Position numbers and translations under genes: made by a program. Below are positions 1 to 7,651 of a stretch of 64,000 bases of DNA, one piece after another. Origin of the DNA: Streptomyces sp. CBMA291 (lineage in GTDB: Bacteria > Actinomycetota > Actinomycetes > Streptomycetales > Streptomycetaceae); assembly GCF_014596525.1 (NCBI RefSeq), contig NZ_MSJP01000053.1:62001-126000 (forward strand), in the 5' to 3' direction. How positions within the stretch are numbered: the stretch's first letter is position 1; the number at the start of each line of letters is the position of its first letter. Below the pieces are notes generated by a model that saw only the letters and a program-made list of their open reading frames with translations, made no database searches and was not told the origin of the DNA.

Positions 1-154
1 TCGGTCCGCCCGGGACCGGGGGCTGCGCCGCCCTGACGTCGGGGCGCCGGACGAGCAGGCGCACCGTGCCGGGTCCGGGGTGTGCCGCGGCCAGCGCCGC
101 GACCCGGCCGCCGATGAATCCGGTCGCGCCGGTGATGAGAATGCAGGGGCCCAT
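1..154 (-). CDS. NAD-dependent epimerase/dehydratase, partial (N-terminus only)
   Basis: Only the first 51 codons lie inside the window; the gene runs off the left edge. The protein opens with a beta-strand followed by the dinucleotide-binding loop ITGATGFIGG, the Rossmann signature of extended short-chain dehydrogenases. It lies 14 bases downstream of the AfsA-like gene on the same strand, so the two are probably co-transcribed. Reductase- or epimerase-like genes next to afsA homologues are known to take part in gamma-butyrolactone formation, so a tailoring role in signal synthesis is a reasonable inference. The substrate cannot be judged from this fragment. Confidence 0.75.
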   Translation of the reverse strand, partial: MGPCILITGATGFIGGRVAALAAAHPGPGTVRLLVRRPDVRAAQPPVPGGP

Positions 155-168
155 GGTTCCGTTCCGGG

Positions 169-1122
169 TCAGACCGTCCGTCGGCCGCCGTGGCCGGCTC
201 CGGCCGCCGCGAGCGCGCGGGCCGGGGAGGTGAACACGCACCGGAAGACGGGACTGCCGTCCTGTAGTCCGACGACCCGGGCGGTGGTCTTCGCCGTGTC
301 GGCGCCGGGCACGGTCTCGGCCTCGACCCAGCAGGGCCTGTCGAGTTCGGCGTACCGGGTGAAGGAGGCCTGCATGGCGGCGGGCAGATACATGCCGCCC
401 TCGCCGCAGGCGAGCGTCGCCGCCTGCCGGGCGGCTTCGAGCAGCACCATGCCGGGCACGTGGTCGTTGGGGCGCCGGAAGAGGGTGCGGTGGTCGGTGT
501 TGATCCGCAGCTGCCACTGGCCGGGGCGGGTCCCGGGGCCGAGGACGACGTCCTTGGCGTCGTCCCGGCCGACCAGCTCCGGGGCCACCCCGCCGATCAG
601 CGGCACCGGGCGGCCGAGCGCGGCCATCCGCTCGCCCCTGATCCTGCGGTACGCGAGGGCCGAGGTGCAGCGGGCCATGGCGCCGCCGGTGCCGAGGAAG
701 CGTCCCTCGCGGGTCAGGACCACCGTGGTGCGCAGCTCGCGCAGGCGCCCGCCGCGGCTGACGACGTCGGAGACGATGACGTCGGCGTGGATGTCCGTGG
801 AGGGTCCGTCGACGGCGAGCGCCTCGGGGTCGGTGTCGTAGAAGAGGTTCCACATGACGAACTGGTCCTCGACGGGTACCCCGAATTCGGCATGGGCGAT
901 CAGCATGGTGGTCTGACGTATGGTCTCGGCCACCAGGACGGGGTCGTGCCGGTCTCCTGCCACCGGAGAGAAGAAAGGATGCGCGGCAGGCCAGCTCGCG
1001 GAGACGGAGAACCGATTCTCCTGAAGCCGCGTCCACCCCGTGGGGATGATGTCCGCGGGATCCGCCCGGTGCACGAACTCCCCGGGGATGTGTGTCGTCG
1101 TTCCCCGACGGTTCCGGTCCAT
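169..1122 (-). CDS. AfsA/ScbA-family gamma-butyrolactone biosynthesis protein
   Basis: This 317-residue protein has the usual AfsA length and two A-factor-biosynthesis hot-dog repeats, roughly residues 25-150 and 185-300. The conserved stretches RADPADIIPTGW and HPFFSPVAGDRHDP are near the N-terminus, and NDHVPGMVLLEAARQA opens the second repeat. AfsA homologues condense a beta-ketoacyl-ACP or -CoA with dihydroxyacetone phosphate, the first step towards A-factor-type signals. The ATG is preceded by GAGGGGGA. The gene is divergent from a ScbR-like receptor, the classical arrangement in which the receptor controls synthesis of its own ligand. The exact butyrolactone cannot be deduced. Confidence 0.9.
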   Translation of the reverse strand: MDRNRRGTTTHIPGEFVHRADPADIIPTGWTRLQENRFSVSASWPAAHPFFSPVAGDRHDPVLVAETIRQTTMLIAHAEFGVPVEDQFVMWNLFYDTDPEALAVDGPSTDIHADVIVSDVVSRGGRLRELRTTVVLTREGRFLGTGGAMARCTSALAYRRIRGERMAALGRPVPLIGGVAPELVGRDDAKDVVLGPGTRPGQWQLRINTDHRTLFRRPNDHVPGMVLLEAARQAATLACGEGGMYLPAAMQASFTRYAELDRPCWVEAETVPGADTAKTTARVVGLQDGSPVFRCVFTSPARALAAAGAGHGGRRTV

Positions 1123-1176
1123 GGGTCCCCCTCGTATCCCCGCAAGCCCCCTGAGCGGCGAATCCGCCCGGCTTAG

Positions 1177-1201
1177 AGTACGTACAGCGCGGTTTTCTTT
1201 T
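1177..1201. promoter_or_regulatory. candidate autoregulatory element (ARE) between afsA-like and receptor genes
   Basis: The shared upstream region holds an A/T-rich stretch, GTACGTACAGCG followed by CGGTTTTCTTTT, unlike the G+C-rich DNA around it. It resembles the AREs bound by gamma-butyrolactone receptors, which have a TAC-rich left arm and a CGGT-plus-T-tract right arm. It sits 55 bases from the afsA-like start and about 50 from the receptor start, so one bound receptor could repress both. The match is by eye. Confidence 0.5.
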
Positions 1202-1253
1202 CAACGCTTCACGTCCCACGTTGAGCACAGACAGCGAGACAGCAGGAGGCGCC

Positions 1254-1931
1254 TTGGCGCAGCAAGCGCGTGCGATCCGCACCCGACGGACGATCCTCGA
1301 ATCGGCCGCGACGGTCTTCGCGGAGCGCGGCTACGAGCGTACGACCATCGGCGAGATCCTGGTGCGCGCCGGGGTGACGAAGGGAGCACTCTACTTCCAC
1401 TTCGCTTCCAAGGAAGACCTCGCGCTCGGCGTGCTCGACGCCCAGATGCTCGACGTGCCCCTGACTGCGCAGGAGGTCAAGCTCCAGGAGCTGGCTGACC
1501 AGGCCTTTCTGCTCACCCACCGGCTCCAGCAGGACGCGCTGGTACGGGCGAGCGTGGCCCTGGCCCTGGACAGCGGAGCGACCAGCATCGACCGCACCGC
1601 GCCCTTCCAGGCTTGGGTCGACCAGGTGTCGGAGATCCTGATGGTCTCCAAGGCGCGGGGCGAGCTGCTTCCCCATGTGAACGTGACGGACACGGCGGAG
1701 CTGTTCTCCGGCGCCTTCTCCGGGATCCAGGCGATGTCCCAGATCATGTGCAACCGGCGCGATCTGCCGCACCGGGTCGCGGTGCTGCTCCAGCACTTCA
1801 TGCCGAGTATCTGCACTCCGGCGCTGCTGCCCCGGCTCGACCTGACGGAAAACCGGTGCGTGCAGCTGGGTGTCGAATACGACGCGAGCCGGCTCCGGCG
1901 GGATCGGATCCTTCAGGAGTCACAGGGCTGA
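1254..1931 (+). CDS. ScbR/ArpA-type gamma-butyrolactone receptor (TetR family)
   Basis: The product is 225 residues, the usual length of ArpA/ScbR receptors. Its N-terminus (AQQARAIRTRRTILESAA) and its helix-turn-helix with GVTKGALYFHFASKEDLALG are diagnostic of this TetR subfamily. The C-terminal half carries the conserved GELLPHVNVTDTAELFSG and FSGIQAMSQ blocks of the ligand pocket. I placed the start at TTG 1254 because AGGAGG ends four bases upstream and family members begin at this residue; TTG 1221 would add 11 unconserved residues. The expected role is to repress the divergent afsA-like gene and itself until its butyrolactone accumulates. Targets outside the window cannot be seen. Confidence 0.92.
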   Translation: MAQQARAIRTRRTILESAATVFAERGYERTTIGEILVRAGVTKGALYFHFASKEDLALGVLDAQMLDVPLTAQEVKLQELADQAFLLTHRLQQDALVRASVALALDSGATSIDRTAPFQAWVDQVSEILMVSKARGELLPHVNVTDTAELFSGAFSGIQAMSQIMCNRRDLPHRVAVLLQHFMPSICTPALLPRLDLTENRCVQLGVEYDASRLRRDRILQESQG

Positions 1932-2033
1932 GAGCCACGGGAGACACGGGCGGCGGGCTCCGGGAGCCGAGGGACCGCGCACCGTCAGGAGACGGAGGAC
2001 CGCGCACGGCCGGAAGACGCGGGATCCGAAAAA

Positions 2034-2077
2034 GGACCGACCGACCGGTCCGAGATGCATTTCCTGGTCGATCGACC
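2034..2077. promoter_or_regulatory. two palindromes downstream of the receptor gene
   Basis: An inverted repeat GGACCG-N6-CGGTCC (2034-2051) follows an A-run. A perfect 12-base palindrome GGTCGATCGACC lies at 2066-2077. Both lie between the receptor stop and the terminator. The GACCGACCGGTC core is reminiscent of butyrolactone-receptor sites, but the position behind the gene is unusual. Function is unknown. Confidence 0.3.
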
Positions 2078-2081
2078 GAAT

Positions 2082-2114
2082 GAGCGCCCCGACGCGGAAA
2101 GCGTCGGGGCGCTC
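2082..2114 (+). terminator. intrinsic-type hairpin after the receptor gene
   Basis: GAGCGCCCCGACGC pairs perfectly with GCGTCGGGGCGCTC across a five-base GGAAA loop, a 14-bp stem. It has no U-tract, which is common in Streptomyces. It separates the butyrolactone locus from the acyl-CoA dehydrogenase operon, whose operators begin nine bases further on. Confidence 0.75.
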
Positions 2115-2122
2115 TGGCGTCG

Positions 2123-2160
2123 TGGCACTGAGTGTGTTTTGCTGAGGGTACTCAGTGCCA
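2123..2160. promoter_or_regulatory. paired operator, TGGCACT-N-AGTGCCA type, before the acyl-CoA dehydrogenase operon
   Basis: Two imperfect copies of the palindrome TGGCACTNAGTGCCA lie here: TGGCACTGAGTGTGT (2123-2137, centre 2130) and GGGTACTCAGTGCCA (2146-2160, centre 2153). The centres are 23 bp apart, and the outer half-sites are the best conserved. The same element occurs perfectly at 5686-5700 and as another 23-bp-spaced pair before the TetR gene at 5757-6464. That TetR protein is therefore the most likely binder. The site ends 25 bases before the start codon and would block transcription of the ACAD-etfB-etfA operon. Confidence 0.75.
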
Positions 2161-2185
2161 CAAGCGTCTAGGGGAGCCTCACATC

Positions 2186-3337
2186 ATGGGCAAGGACTTC
2201 GACCTGTATCGGCCTTCCGAGGAGCACGACATGCTCAGGGAGTCGGTCCGCGCGCTGGCGGAGGCGAAGATCGCCCCGTTCGCGGCGGCGGTGGACGAGG
2301 AGGGCCGCTTCCCGCAGGAGGCGCTGGACGCGCTGGTCGCCAACGACCTGCACGCCGTGCACGTCCCGGAGAGCTACGGCGGCGCGGGCGCGGACGCGCT
2401 GGCCACGGTGATCGTGATCGAGGAGGTCGCCCGGGTCTGCGGCTCCTCCTCCCTGATCCCCGCGGTCAACAAGCTGGGCTCGCTGCCGGTGATCCTCTCC
2501 GGCTCGGAGGAGCTGAAGGCCCGGTACCTGGCGCCGCTGGCCAAGGGCGACGCCATGTTCTCGTACGCCCTGTCGGAGCCGGACGCGGGTTCGGACGCGG
2601 CGGGCATGAAGACCCGCGCGGTCCGCGACGGGGACTTCTGGGTCCTCAACGGCGTCAAGCGGTGGATCACCAACGCGGGCGTCTCGGAGTACTACACGGT
2701 GATGGCCGTCACCGACCCCGAGAAGCGCTCCAAGGGCATCAGCGCCTTCGTCGTGGAGAAGTCCGACGAGGGCGTCTCCTTCGGCGCCCCGGAGAAGAAG
2801 CTCGGCATCAAGGGCTCCCCCACCCGCGAGGTCTACCTCGACAACGTGCGCATCCCCGCCGACCGCATGATCGGCGCCGAGGGCACCGGCTTCGCCACCG
2901 CCATGAAGACCCTCGACCACACCCGCATCACCATCGCCGCGCAGGCCCTCGGCATCGCGCAGGGCGCCCTCGACTACGCCAAGGGCTACGTCAAGGAGCG
3001 CAAGCAGTTCGGCAAGCCGATCGCCGACTTCCAGGGCGTGCAGTTCATGCTCGCCGACATGGCGATGAAGCTGGAGGCGGCCCGTCAGCTCACCTACGCC
3101 GCCGCGGCCAAGTCCGAGCGCGTCGACGGCGATCTGACCTTCTTCGGCGCCGCCGCCAAGTGCTTCGCCTCCGATGTCGCCATGGAGGTCACCACGGACG
3201 CCGTCCAGCTCCTCGGCGGTTACGGCTACACCCGGGACTACCCGGTCGAGCGCATGATGCGCGATGCCAAGATCACCCAGATCTACGAGGGCACCAACCA
3301 GATCCAGCGCATCGTCATGGCTCGCAACCTCCCGTAA
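2186..3337 (+). CDS. acyl-CoA dehydrogenase (short/medium-chain type)
   Basis: The 383-residue flavoenzyme oxidises acyl-CoA to trans-2-enoyl-CoA and passes electrons to ETF, encoded directly downstream. All family blocks are present: [14 protein letters not shown] in the FAD-binding middle domain, [12 protein letters not shown], and [20 protein letters not shown] near the end. In [10 protein letters not shown] the Glu is the expected catalytic base of short- and medium-chain enzymes. The start is ATG 2186 behind GGGGAG; a longer reading from 2132 would run through the operator. It is the first gene of an operon with etfB and etfA. Exact chain-length preference cannot be told from sequence. 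Confidence 0.93.
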   Translation: MGKDFDLYRPSEEHDMLRESVRALAEAKIAPFAAAVDEEGRFPQEALDALVANDLHAVHVPESYGGAGADALATVIVIEEVARVCGSSSLIPAVNKLGSLPVILSGSEELKARYLAPLAKGDAMFSYALSEPDAGSDAAGMKTRAVRDGDFWVLNGVKRWITNAGVSEYYTVMAVTDPEKRSKGISAFVVEKSDEGVSFGAPEKKLGIKGSPTREVYLDNVRIPADRMIGAEGTGFATAMKTLDHTRITIAAQALGIAQGALDYAKGYVKERKQFGKPIADFQGVQFMLADMAMKLEAARQLTYAAAAKSERVDGDLTFFGAAAKCFASDVAMEVTTDAVQLLGGYGYTRDYPVERMMRDAKITQIYEGTNQIQRIVMARNLP

Positions 3338-3375
3338 CCCGCCCGCGCGACCCGCCCGTTGAAAGGAGACAGGCC

Positions 3376-4161
3376 GTGACCCTGAAGATCGCCGTCTGTG
3401 TGAAGTACGTCCCCGACGCGACCGGCGAGCGAGGCTTCGCCGACGACCTGACGACCGACCGCGAGGCCGTCGACGGGCTGCTCTCGGAGCTGGACGAGTA
3501 CGCGGTCGAGCAGGCGCTGCGGATCGCGGAGGAGTCCGACGAGGCCGAGGTCACCGTCGTGACCGTCGGCCCGGACGACGCCAAGGACGCCCTCCGCAAG
3601 GCGCTGTCGATGGGCGCCGACAGGGCCGTGCACGTCAACGACGAGTCCATCCACGGCTCGGACGTCATCGCCACCTCCGCGATCCTCGCCAAGGCGCTGG
3701 AGAAGACCGGTTTCGACCTGGTCGTCTGCGGTATGGCCTCGACCGACGGCACGATGGGCGTGCTGCCCGCGCTGCTCGCGGAGCGGCTGAACCTGCCGCA
3801 GGTCACGCTGCTCTCGGAGCTTTCGGTGGCGGACGGGGTCGTGAAGGGCCGCCGGGACGGCGACTCGGCCACCGAGCACCTGGAGGCCCCGCTGCCGGCC
3901 GTGGTCTCGGTCACCGACCAGTCGGGCGAGGCCCGTTACCCCTCCTTCAAGGGGATCATGGCCGCCAAGAAGAAGCCGGTCGAGGAGCTGGACCTGGACG
4001 ACCTGGACATCGACGCCGACGAGGTGGGCCTGGCCGGTTCCTGGACGCTAGTCGACGCGGTGGCCGCGCGCCCGGCCCGTACGCAGGGCACGATCGTCAC
4101 GGACGAGGGCGACGGCGGCAAGCGGCTCGCCGCCTTCCTCGCCACCCAGAAGTTCATCTGA
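3376..4161 (+). CDS. etfB: electron transfer flavoprotein beta subunit
   Basis: This 261-residue protein begins LKIAVCVKYVPD, the typical ETF-beta N-terminus. It contains the AMP-binding-domain stretch DALRKALSMGADRAVHV and the partner-recognition region around PQVTLLSEL. It pairs with EtfA to carry electrons from acyl-CoA dehydrogenases to the membrane quinone pool. The GTG start has AAAGGAG eight bases upstream and lies 38 bases after the dehydrogenase stop, so co-transcription is near certain. Confidence 0.95.
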   Translation: MTLKIAVCVKYVPDATGERGFADDLTTDREAVDGLLSELDEYAVEQALRIAEESDEAEVTVVTVGPDDAKDALRKALSMGADRAVHVNDESIHGSDVIATSAILAKALEKTGFDLVVCGMASTDGTMGVLPALLAERLNLPQVTLLSELSVADGVVKGRRDGDSATEHLEAPLPAVVSVTDQSGEARYPSFKGIMAAKKKPVEELDLDDLDIDADEVGLAGSWTLVDAVAARPARTQGTIVTDEGDGGKRLAAFLATQKFI

Positions 4162-4200
4162 CCCGCCGTCAGCCCGACACCCCCACAGGAGCGAAGAATC

Positions 4201-5157
4201 ATGGCCGAGATCCTGGTTCTGGTGGACCACGCCGACGGTGCGGTCCGCAAGCCGGCCCTCGAACTGCTGACCCTGGCCCGTCGCGTCGGCGAGCCTTCCG
4301 CGGTCGTCCTCGGCGCCGGTGAGGCAGCCGCCTCGATCGCCGCCACCGCCGCCGAGTACGGCGCGGCGACCGTGTACGTCGCGGACGGCGCCGAGTTCGC
4401 CGAGCAGCTCGTGGTCCCGAAGGTCGACGCGCTCACCCAACTGGCCGAGGAGAAGGGGGCGGCCGCCGTCCTGGTGACCTCCTCCGGCGAGGGCAAGGAG
4501 GTCGCGGCGCGGGTCGCGCTCCGCCTCGGCTCCGGTCTGATCACCGACGCCGTCGAACTGGAGGCGGGCGAGAACGGCCCGGTCGCCACGCAATCCGTCT
4601 TCGCCGCCTCGTACCAGGTGCGCTCGACGGTCTCGCGCGGCGTCCCGGTCATCACCGTCAAGCCCAACTCCGCCGCCCCGCAGGCCGCTCCGGCCGCCGG
4701 AACGGTCGAGAACGTCACCGTCGCCTTCACCGGCAACGCGGCGAAGGTCGTCTCGCGCACCGCCCGGGTCTCCAGCGGCCGTCCCGAGCTGACCGAGTCC
4801 GCGATCGTGGTCTCCGGCGGACGCGGGGTCGGCGCCGCCGAGGGCTTCGAGGTCGTCGAGAAGCTGGCCGACTCGCTCGGCGCGGCCGTCGGCGCCTCCC
4901 GCGCGGCGGTGGACGCGGGCTGGTACCCGCACGCCAACCAGGTCGGCCAGACCGGCAAGCAGGTCTCGCCCCAGCTGTACGTGGCGGCGGGCATCTCCGG
5001 CGCGATCCAGCACCGGGCGGGCATGCAGACGTCGAAGACGATCGTCGCGGTCAACAAGGACCCCGAGGCCCCGATCTTCGACCTGGTGGACTACGGCGTG
5101 GTCGGCGACCTCTTCGAGGTGCTGCCGCAGCTGACGGAGGAGATCGGCGCCCGCTGA
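4201..5157 (+). CDS. etfA: electron transfer flavoprotein alpha subunit
   Basis: The protein is 318 residues, the normal length. Its N-terminal domain starts [12 protein letters not shown]. The C-terminal FAD domain carries the EtfA signature: [18 protein letters not shown], then [23 protein letters not shown], then [13 protein letters not shown] and INKDP-like [16 protein letters not shown]. It forms the ETF heterodimer with EtfB. The ATG lies 39 bases after etfB behind CAGGAG, and the operon ends at the strong hairpin at 5190-5232. Confidence 0.96.
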   Translation: MAEILVLVDHADGAVRKPALELLTLARRVGEPSAVVLGAGEAAASIAATAAEYGAATVYVADGAEFAEQLVVPKVDALTQLAEEKGAAAVLVTSSGEGKEVAARVALRLGSGLITDAVELEAGENGPVATQSVFAASYQVRSTVSRGVPVITVKPNSAAPQAAPAAGTVENVTVAFTGNAAKVVSRTARVSSGRPELTESAIVVSGGRGVGAAEGFEVVEKLADSLGAAVGASRAAVDAGWYPHANQVGQTGKQVSPQLYVAAGISGAIQHRAGMQTSKTIVAVNKDPEAPIFDLVDYGVVGDLFEVLPQLTEEIGAR

Positions 5158-5189
5158 TCACCCCGGACCGGGAAGACCGCCCGGACCTC

Positions 5190-5232
5190 GAAGAGGGGGT
5201 GGGTGGCACTCTGTGCCACCCACCCCCTCTTC
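5190..5232. terminator. bidirectional terminator between convergent etfA and the OB-fold gene
   Basis: A perfect 20-bp stem (GAAGAGGGGGTGGGTGGCAC with its complement) closes on a three-base TCT loop. It lies between two convergent genes, so it can end both transcripts. The top of the stem (5204-5218) reads TGGCACTCTGTGCCA. This matches 13 of the 14 defined positions of the operator found at three promoters of this block. Confidence 0.85.
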
Positions 5233-5246
5233 AGCCTGTCCGCTCC

Positions 5247-5636
5247 TCAGTACCAGCGGTCGGCCACCGTCTCCTCGCAGAGCCGTACGACGGGCCTGCG
5301 GCCACCCGTACCGGCGCCGGACGCGAGCTTCACCCGGGCCCCCGGGCGCACCGCGTGGAGCGGTCCGTCGACCCGGCAGCGGACCGTGAAGCCCTCCGCC
5401 ATGTACACCGGCCAGAGATCCGCGTCGGCGGCGGCGAACCCGCGCCGTACGGAGATCACGCCCTCTCCTCCGCTGAGTTCGGGGCTCAGCTCGGTCGACC
5501 CGCAGGTCGGACAGAGCAGGCGTTGGAAGGTGGTGGTGTGGCACCAGCGGCAGCGCTGGAAGTACAGCTCGGTCCCGGCGGCCGACTCCTCGTCGGCGGG
5601 GACGGCGGTCCCGCTCCTCAGTCCCGTGTGGAACAC
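5247..5636 (-). CDS. Zn-ribbon/OB-fold protein of the DUF35 family
   Basis: The product is 129 residues. A rubredoxin-like zinc ribbon (CRWC then CPTCGS, about residues 26-45) is followed by an OB-fold with SVRRGF and ending in a conserved aromatic Tyr. DUF35 proteins normally partner with thiolases or other acyl-CoA enzymes and are thought to help bind CoA substrates. The start is GTG 5636, with GGAGAAGG four bases upstream. A longer reading would place the perfect operator at 5686-5700 inside the gene. It is convergent with etfA and probably shares the same repressor. No thiolase gene is adjacent, so its partner lies elsewhere or is one of the neighbouring enzymes. Confidence 0.85.
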   Translation of the reverse strand: MFHTGLRSGTAVPADEESAAGTELYFQRCRWCHTTTFQRLLCPTCGSTELSPELSGGEGVISVRRGFAAADADLWPVYMAEGFTVRCRVDGPLHAVRPGARVKLASGAGTGGRRPVVRLCEETVADRWY

Positions 5637-5685
5637 GATGCCTTCTCCTCGCACTCGGCGGCTCGACCGTGCTGGAGCAAAGATA

Positions 5686-5700
5686 TGGCACTGAGTGCCA
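5686..5700. promoter_or_regulatory. perfect TGGCACTGAGTGCCA operator before the OB-fold gene
   Basis: A perfect 15-base palindrome with a central G; flanking A and T extend it to 17 bases. It lies 50 bases before the GTG start of the DUF35 gene. It is the best copy of the element seen at 2123-2160 and 6498-6535 and has no clear 23-bp partner. An A/T-rich stretch, TCAAATAAAG, abuts it and may belong to the promoter. Confidence 0.75.
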
Positions 5701-5756
5701 TCAAATAAAGACCCGAGTCCCCTCAATCGGAGATACCCCGAACCCTGACGGGCCCG

Positions 5757-6464
5757 TCAGCTCTCGCCGAGGCTCGACTCCACCTCGCGCACCACACGCC
5801 ACATCGGGGTGGACCGCTTGGTGATCACCACCACCACGTCCTCGCTCGGCTCCCCTGCCGCCTCGGTCGCCGGGTCCGGGCTCCAGGTGGCCCGGACGAA
5901 CTCCAGGGCCCTGTCCACCTCGGCCAGCGCGTCGCCCTCGCCGCCGGAGCGCAGCCAGTGCCGCAGGGCGTGGTTGTGGGCGGCGACCACCGCCGCCGCC
6001 GCGACGTTGGCGCGCAGAGTGCCGTCCCTGCGGTCGGCCCAGCGGGTCCTGAGGTAGTCGCCCAGGGTCTTCTCGTACCGCCAGACGACCGAGAGTTCAT
6101 AGGTGCGCAGTCCGGTCACCTCGCGGGTGAGCCGGTAGCGCTGCACGGAGAAGGTCGGGTTCTCCGCGTACATCCGCAGGACCAGGCGGGCGGCGTCGCA
6201 GACGCGGGCCATGGGGTCGTCGGAGTCGGCGCTCGCGGCGAGGAAGCGGGTCATGTCGTCGAGACACTGCTCGTGGTCGGGGAAGACCACGTCCTCCTTC
6301 GACGGGAAGTACCGGAAGAAGGACCGCCGCCCGACGCCCGCGAGGGTGACGATGTCGTCGACGGTGGTCTGCTCGTAGCCCCGTTCCAGGAAGAGCTGGA
6401 AAGCCGCCGCGATGAGGGAGTCCCGCATCGCAGGCTTCGCGGAGTTCGTCGACGTGGTGCCCAT
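5757..6464 (-). CDS. TetR-family regulator, probable repressor of the beta-oxidation block
   Basis: This 235-residue protein has an N-terminal TetR helix-turn-helix (about residues 13-60) with ERGYEQTTVDDIVTLAGVG and SFFRYFPSKEDVVF. The all-helical ligand domain that follows is not assignable to a named subfamily. The start is ATG 6464; the longer reading to 6503 would overlap the operator pair at 6498-6535. Its own promoter, the acyl-CoA dehydrogenase promoter and the DUF35 promoter all carry the same palindrome. I infer an autoregulated, acyl-CoA-responsive repressor. The binding assignment is inference, not shown directly. Confidence 0.85.
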   Translation of the reverse strand: MGTTSTNSAKPAMRDSLIAAAFQLFLERGYEQTTVDDIVTLAGVGRRSFFRYFPSKEDVVFPDHEQCLDDMTRFLAASADSDDPMARVCDAARLVLRMYAENPTFSVQRYRLTREVTGLRTYELSVVWRYEKTLGDYLRTRWADRRDGTLRANVAAAAVVAAHNHALRHWLRSGGEGDALAEVDRALEFVRATWSPDPATEAAGEPSEDVVVVITKRSTPMWRVVREVESSLGES

Positions 6465-6497
6465 GGCCCGAAACCTAACACCCGTGCGACTCCCGCG

Positions 6498-6535
6498 CGG
6501 CACTAGGTGCCGGGGAGATCCGGCACCGAGTGCTA
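6498..6535. promoter_or_regulatory. paired operator before the TetR gene
   Basis: CGGCACTAGGTGCCG (6498-6512, centre 6505) and CGGCACCGAGTGCTA (6521-6535, centre 6528) are two imperfect copies of TGGCACTNAGTGCCA. Their centres are 23 bp apart, exactly as at 2130 and 2153. The pair lies 34 bases before the TetR start, and the SDR stop is 30 bases beyond it. Autoregulation is the simplest reading. Confidence 0.7.
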
Positions 6536-6564
6536 CGACAGGGGGCGGGGATCAGCGGGCGGGG

Positions 6565-7326
6565 TCAGCGGGCGCTCATCCGCAGTGCGCCGTCCATCCG
6601 GATCGTCTCGCCGTTCAGATAGTCGTGCTCCACGATCATCGTCACGAGCCGGGCGTACTCCTCCGGGCGCGCGAGGCGCTGCGGGAAGGTGACGCTCGCG
6701 GCGAGTCCGGCCCTGACGTCCTCGCCGAACCCGGCCATCATCGGGGTGTCGACGATGCCGGGCGCGATGGTGACGACCCGGATGCCGTACTGCGCAAGGT
6801 CACGGGCGGCGGTGACGGTCATGCCCGCGACGCCCGCCTTGGAGGCGGCGTAGGCGATCTGGCCGACCTGTCCTTCGAAGGCGGCGATCGAGGCGGTGTT
6901 GACGACGAGACCGCGCTGTCCGTGCTCGTCGGGCTCGTGCCGGGCGACGGCCTCGGCGGCGAGCCGCATCACGTTGAAGGTGCCGAGCAGGTTGACGTTG
7001 AGGACCGCCCGGAAAAGCTCCAGGTCGTGCGGCCCCTTGCGGCCCAGGACGCGGGCGGAGGGGGCGATGCCCGCGCAGTTCACGGCAAGCCGCAGTTCCG
7101 CGCCGTCGGCGTCGATCGCGGCGAGCGCGGCGCGGACCTGCTCCTCGTCGGTGACATCGGCGGCGAGCAGCCGGACCCCCTCGGGCGGCGCCCCCGCGGC
7201 GGCCACGGCCTTGTCCAGGTCGAGTCCGTAGACGGTGGCGCCCCGGGCGGCGAGCGCCTCGGCGGTGGCGGCACCGAGCCCGGAGGCGGCACCGGTGACG
7301 AGAGCGGCGGAGCCTGCGATGTCCAT
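6565..7326 (-). CDS. short-chain dehydrogenase, 3-hydroxyacyl-CoA dehydrogenase type
   Basis: The 253-residue protein is a classical [11 protein letters not shown] is the NAD-binding glycine loop near residue 12. The active-site region has [17 protein letters not shown] with YAASK supplying Tyr and Lys. Its closest recognisable pattern is the HSD17B10-like type-2 3-hydroxyacyl-CoA dehydrogenases, seen in the LGRKG insert and a C-terminus ending in MDGALRM. It would oxidise 3-hydroxyacyl-CoA in beta-oxidation, consistent with dehydrogenases on both sides. The ATG follows GAGGAG. The 325-bp gap upstream is repeat-rich. Confidence 0.88.
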   Translation of the reverse strand: MDIAGSAALVTGAASGLGAATAEALAARGATVYGLDLDKAVAAAGAPPEGVRLLAADVTDEEQVRAALAAIDADGAELRLAVNCAGIAPSARVLGRKGPHDLELFRAVLNVNLLGTFNVMRLAAEAVARHEPDEHGQRGLVVNTASIAAFEGQVGQIAYAASKAGVAGMTVTAARDLAQYGIRVVTIAPGIVDTPMMAGFGEDVRAGLAASVTFPQRLARPEEYARLVTMIVEHDYLNGETIRMDGALRMSAR

Positions 7327-7398
7327 GGAACTCCTCGTTCGTTGGCGTGGGGACACGACCCTGCTGCCGGTGCCGGAGCGACCGGCGGGTCGGACACG

Positions 7399-7562
7399 GT
7401 GGTACGGGGGGCGTGCGGTCGTACGGGGTTGCGCGCGGGGTATCGGGGTACGGGCCGCACGCGGCGGTACGGGTCGAGGCGGCGGCGGTACGGGCCGAAG
7501 GCAGCGGCGGTACGGGCCGAAGGCAGCGGCGGTACGAGGTCGCGGGCGGGCGGCGGTACGGC
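7399..7562. repeat. degenerate GGTACGGG minisatellite in the SDR/ACAD gap
   Basis: The 7327-7651 gap between two same-strand genes contains about eight GGTACGG-type cores. Two adjacent copies of a 22-base unit, CGGCGGTACGGGCCGAAGGC plus AG, are identical (7483-7504 and 7505-7526), followed by a decayed third. No ORF with Streptomyces codon bias explains it. Confidence 0.75.
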
Positions 7563-7651
7563 CGCCGTCCGGCAGGGCCCCGGGTCGCGACGCGCCGCCG
7601 CCCCGGGGCCCTGCCGGGCCCCACGTGCCCCGCCCGTACCCCTTCCGGGGC

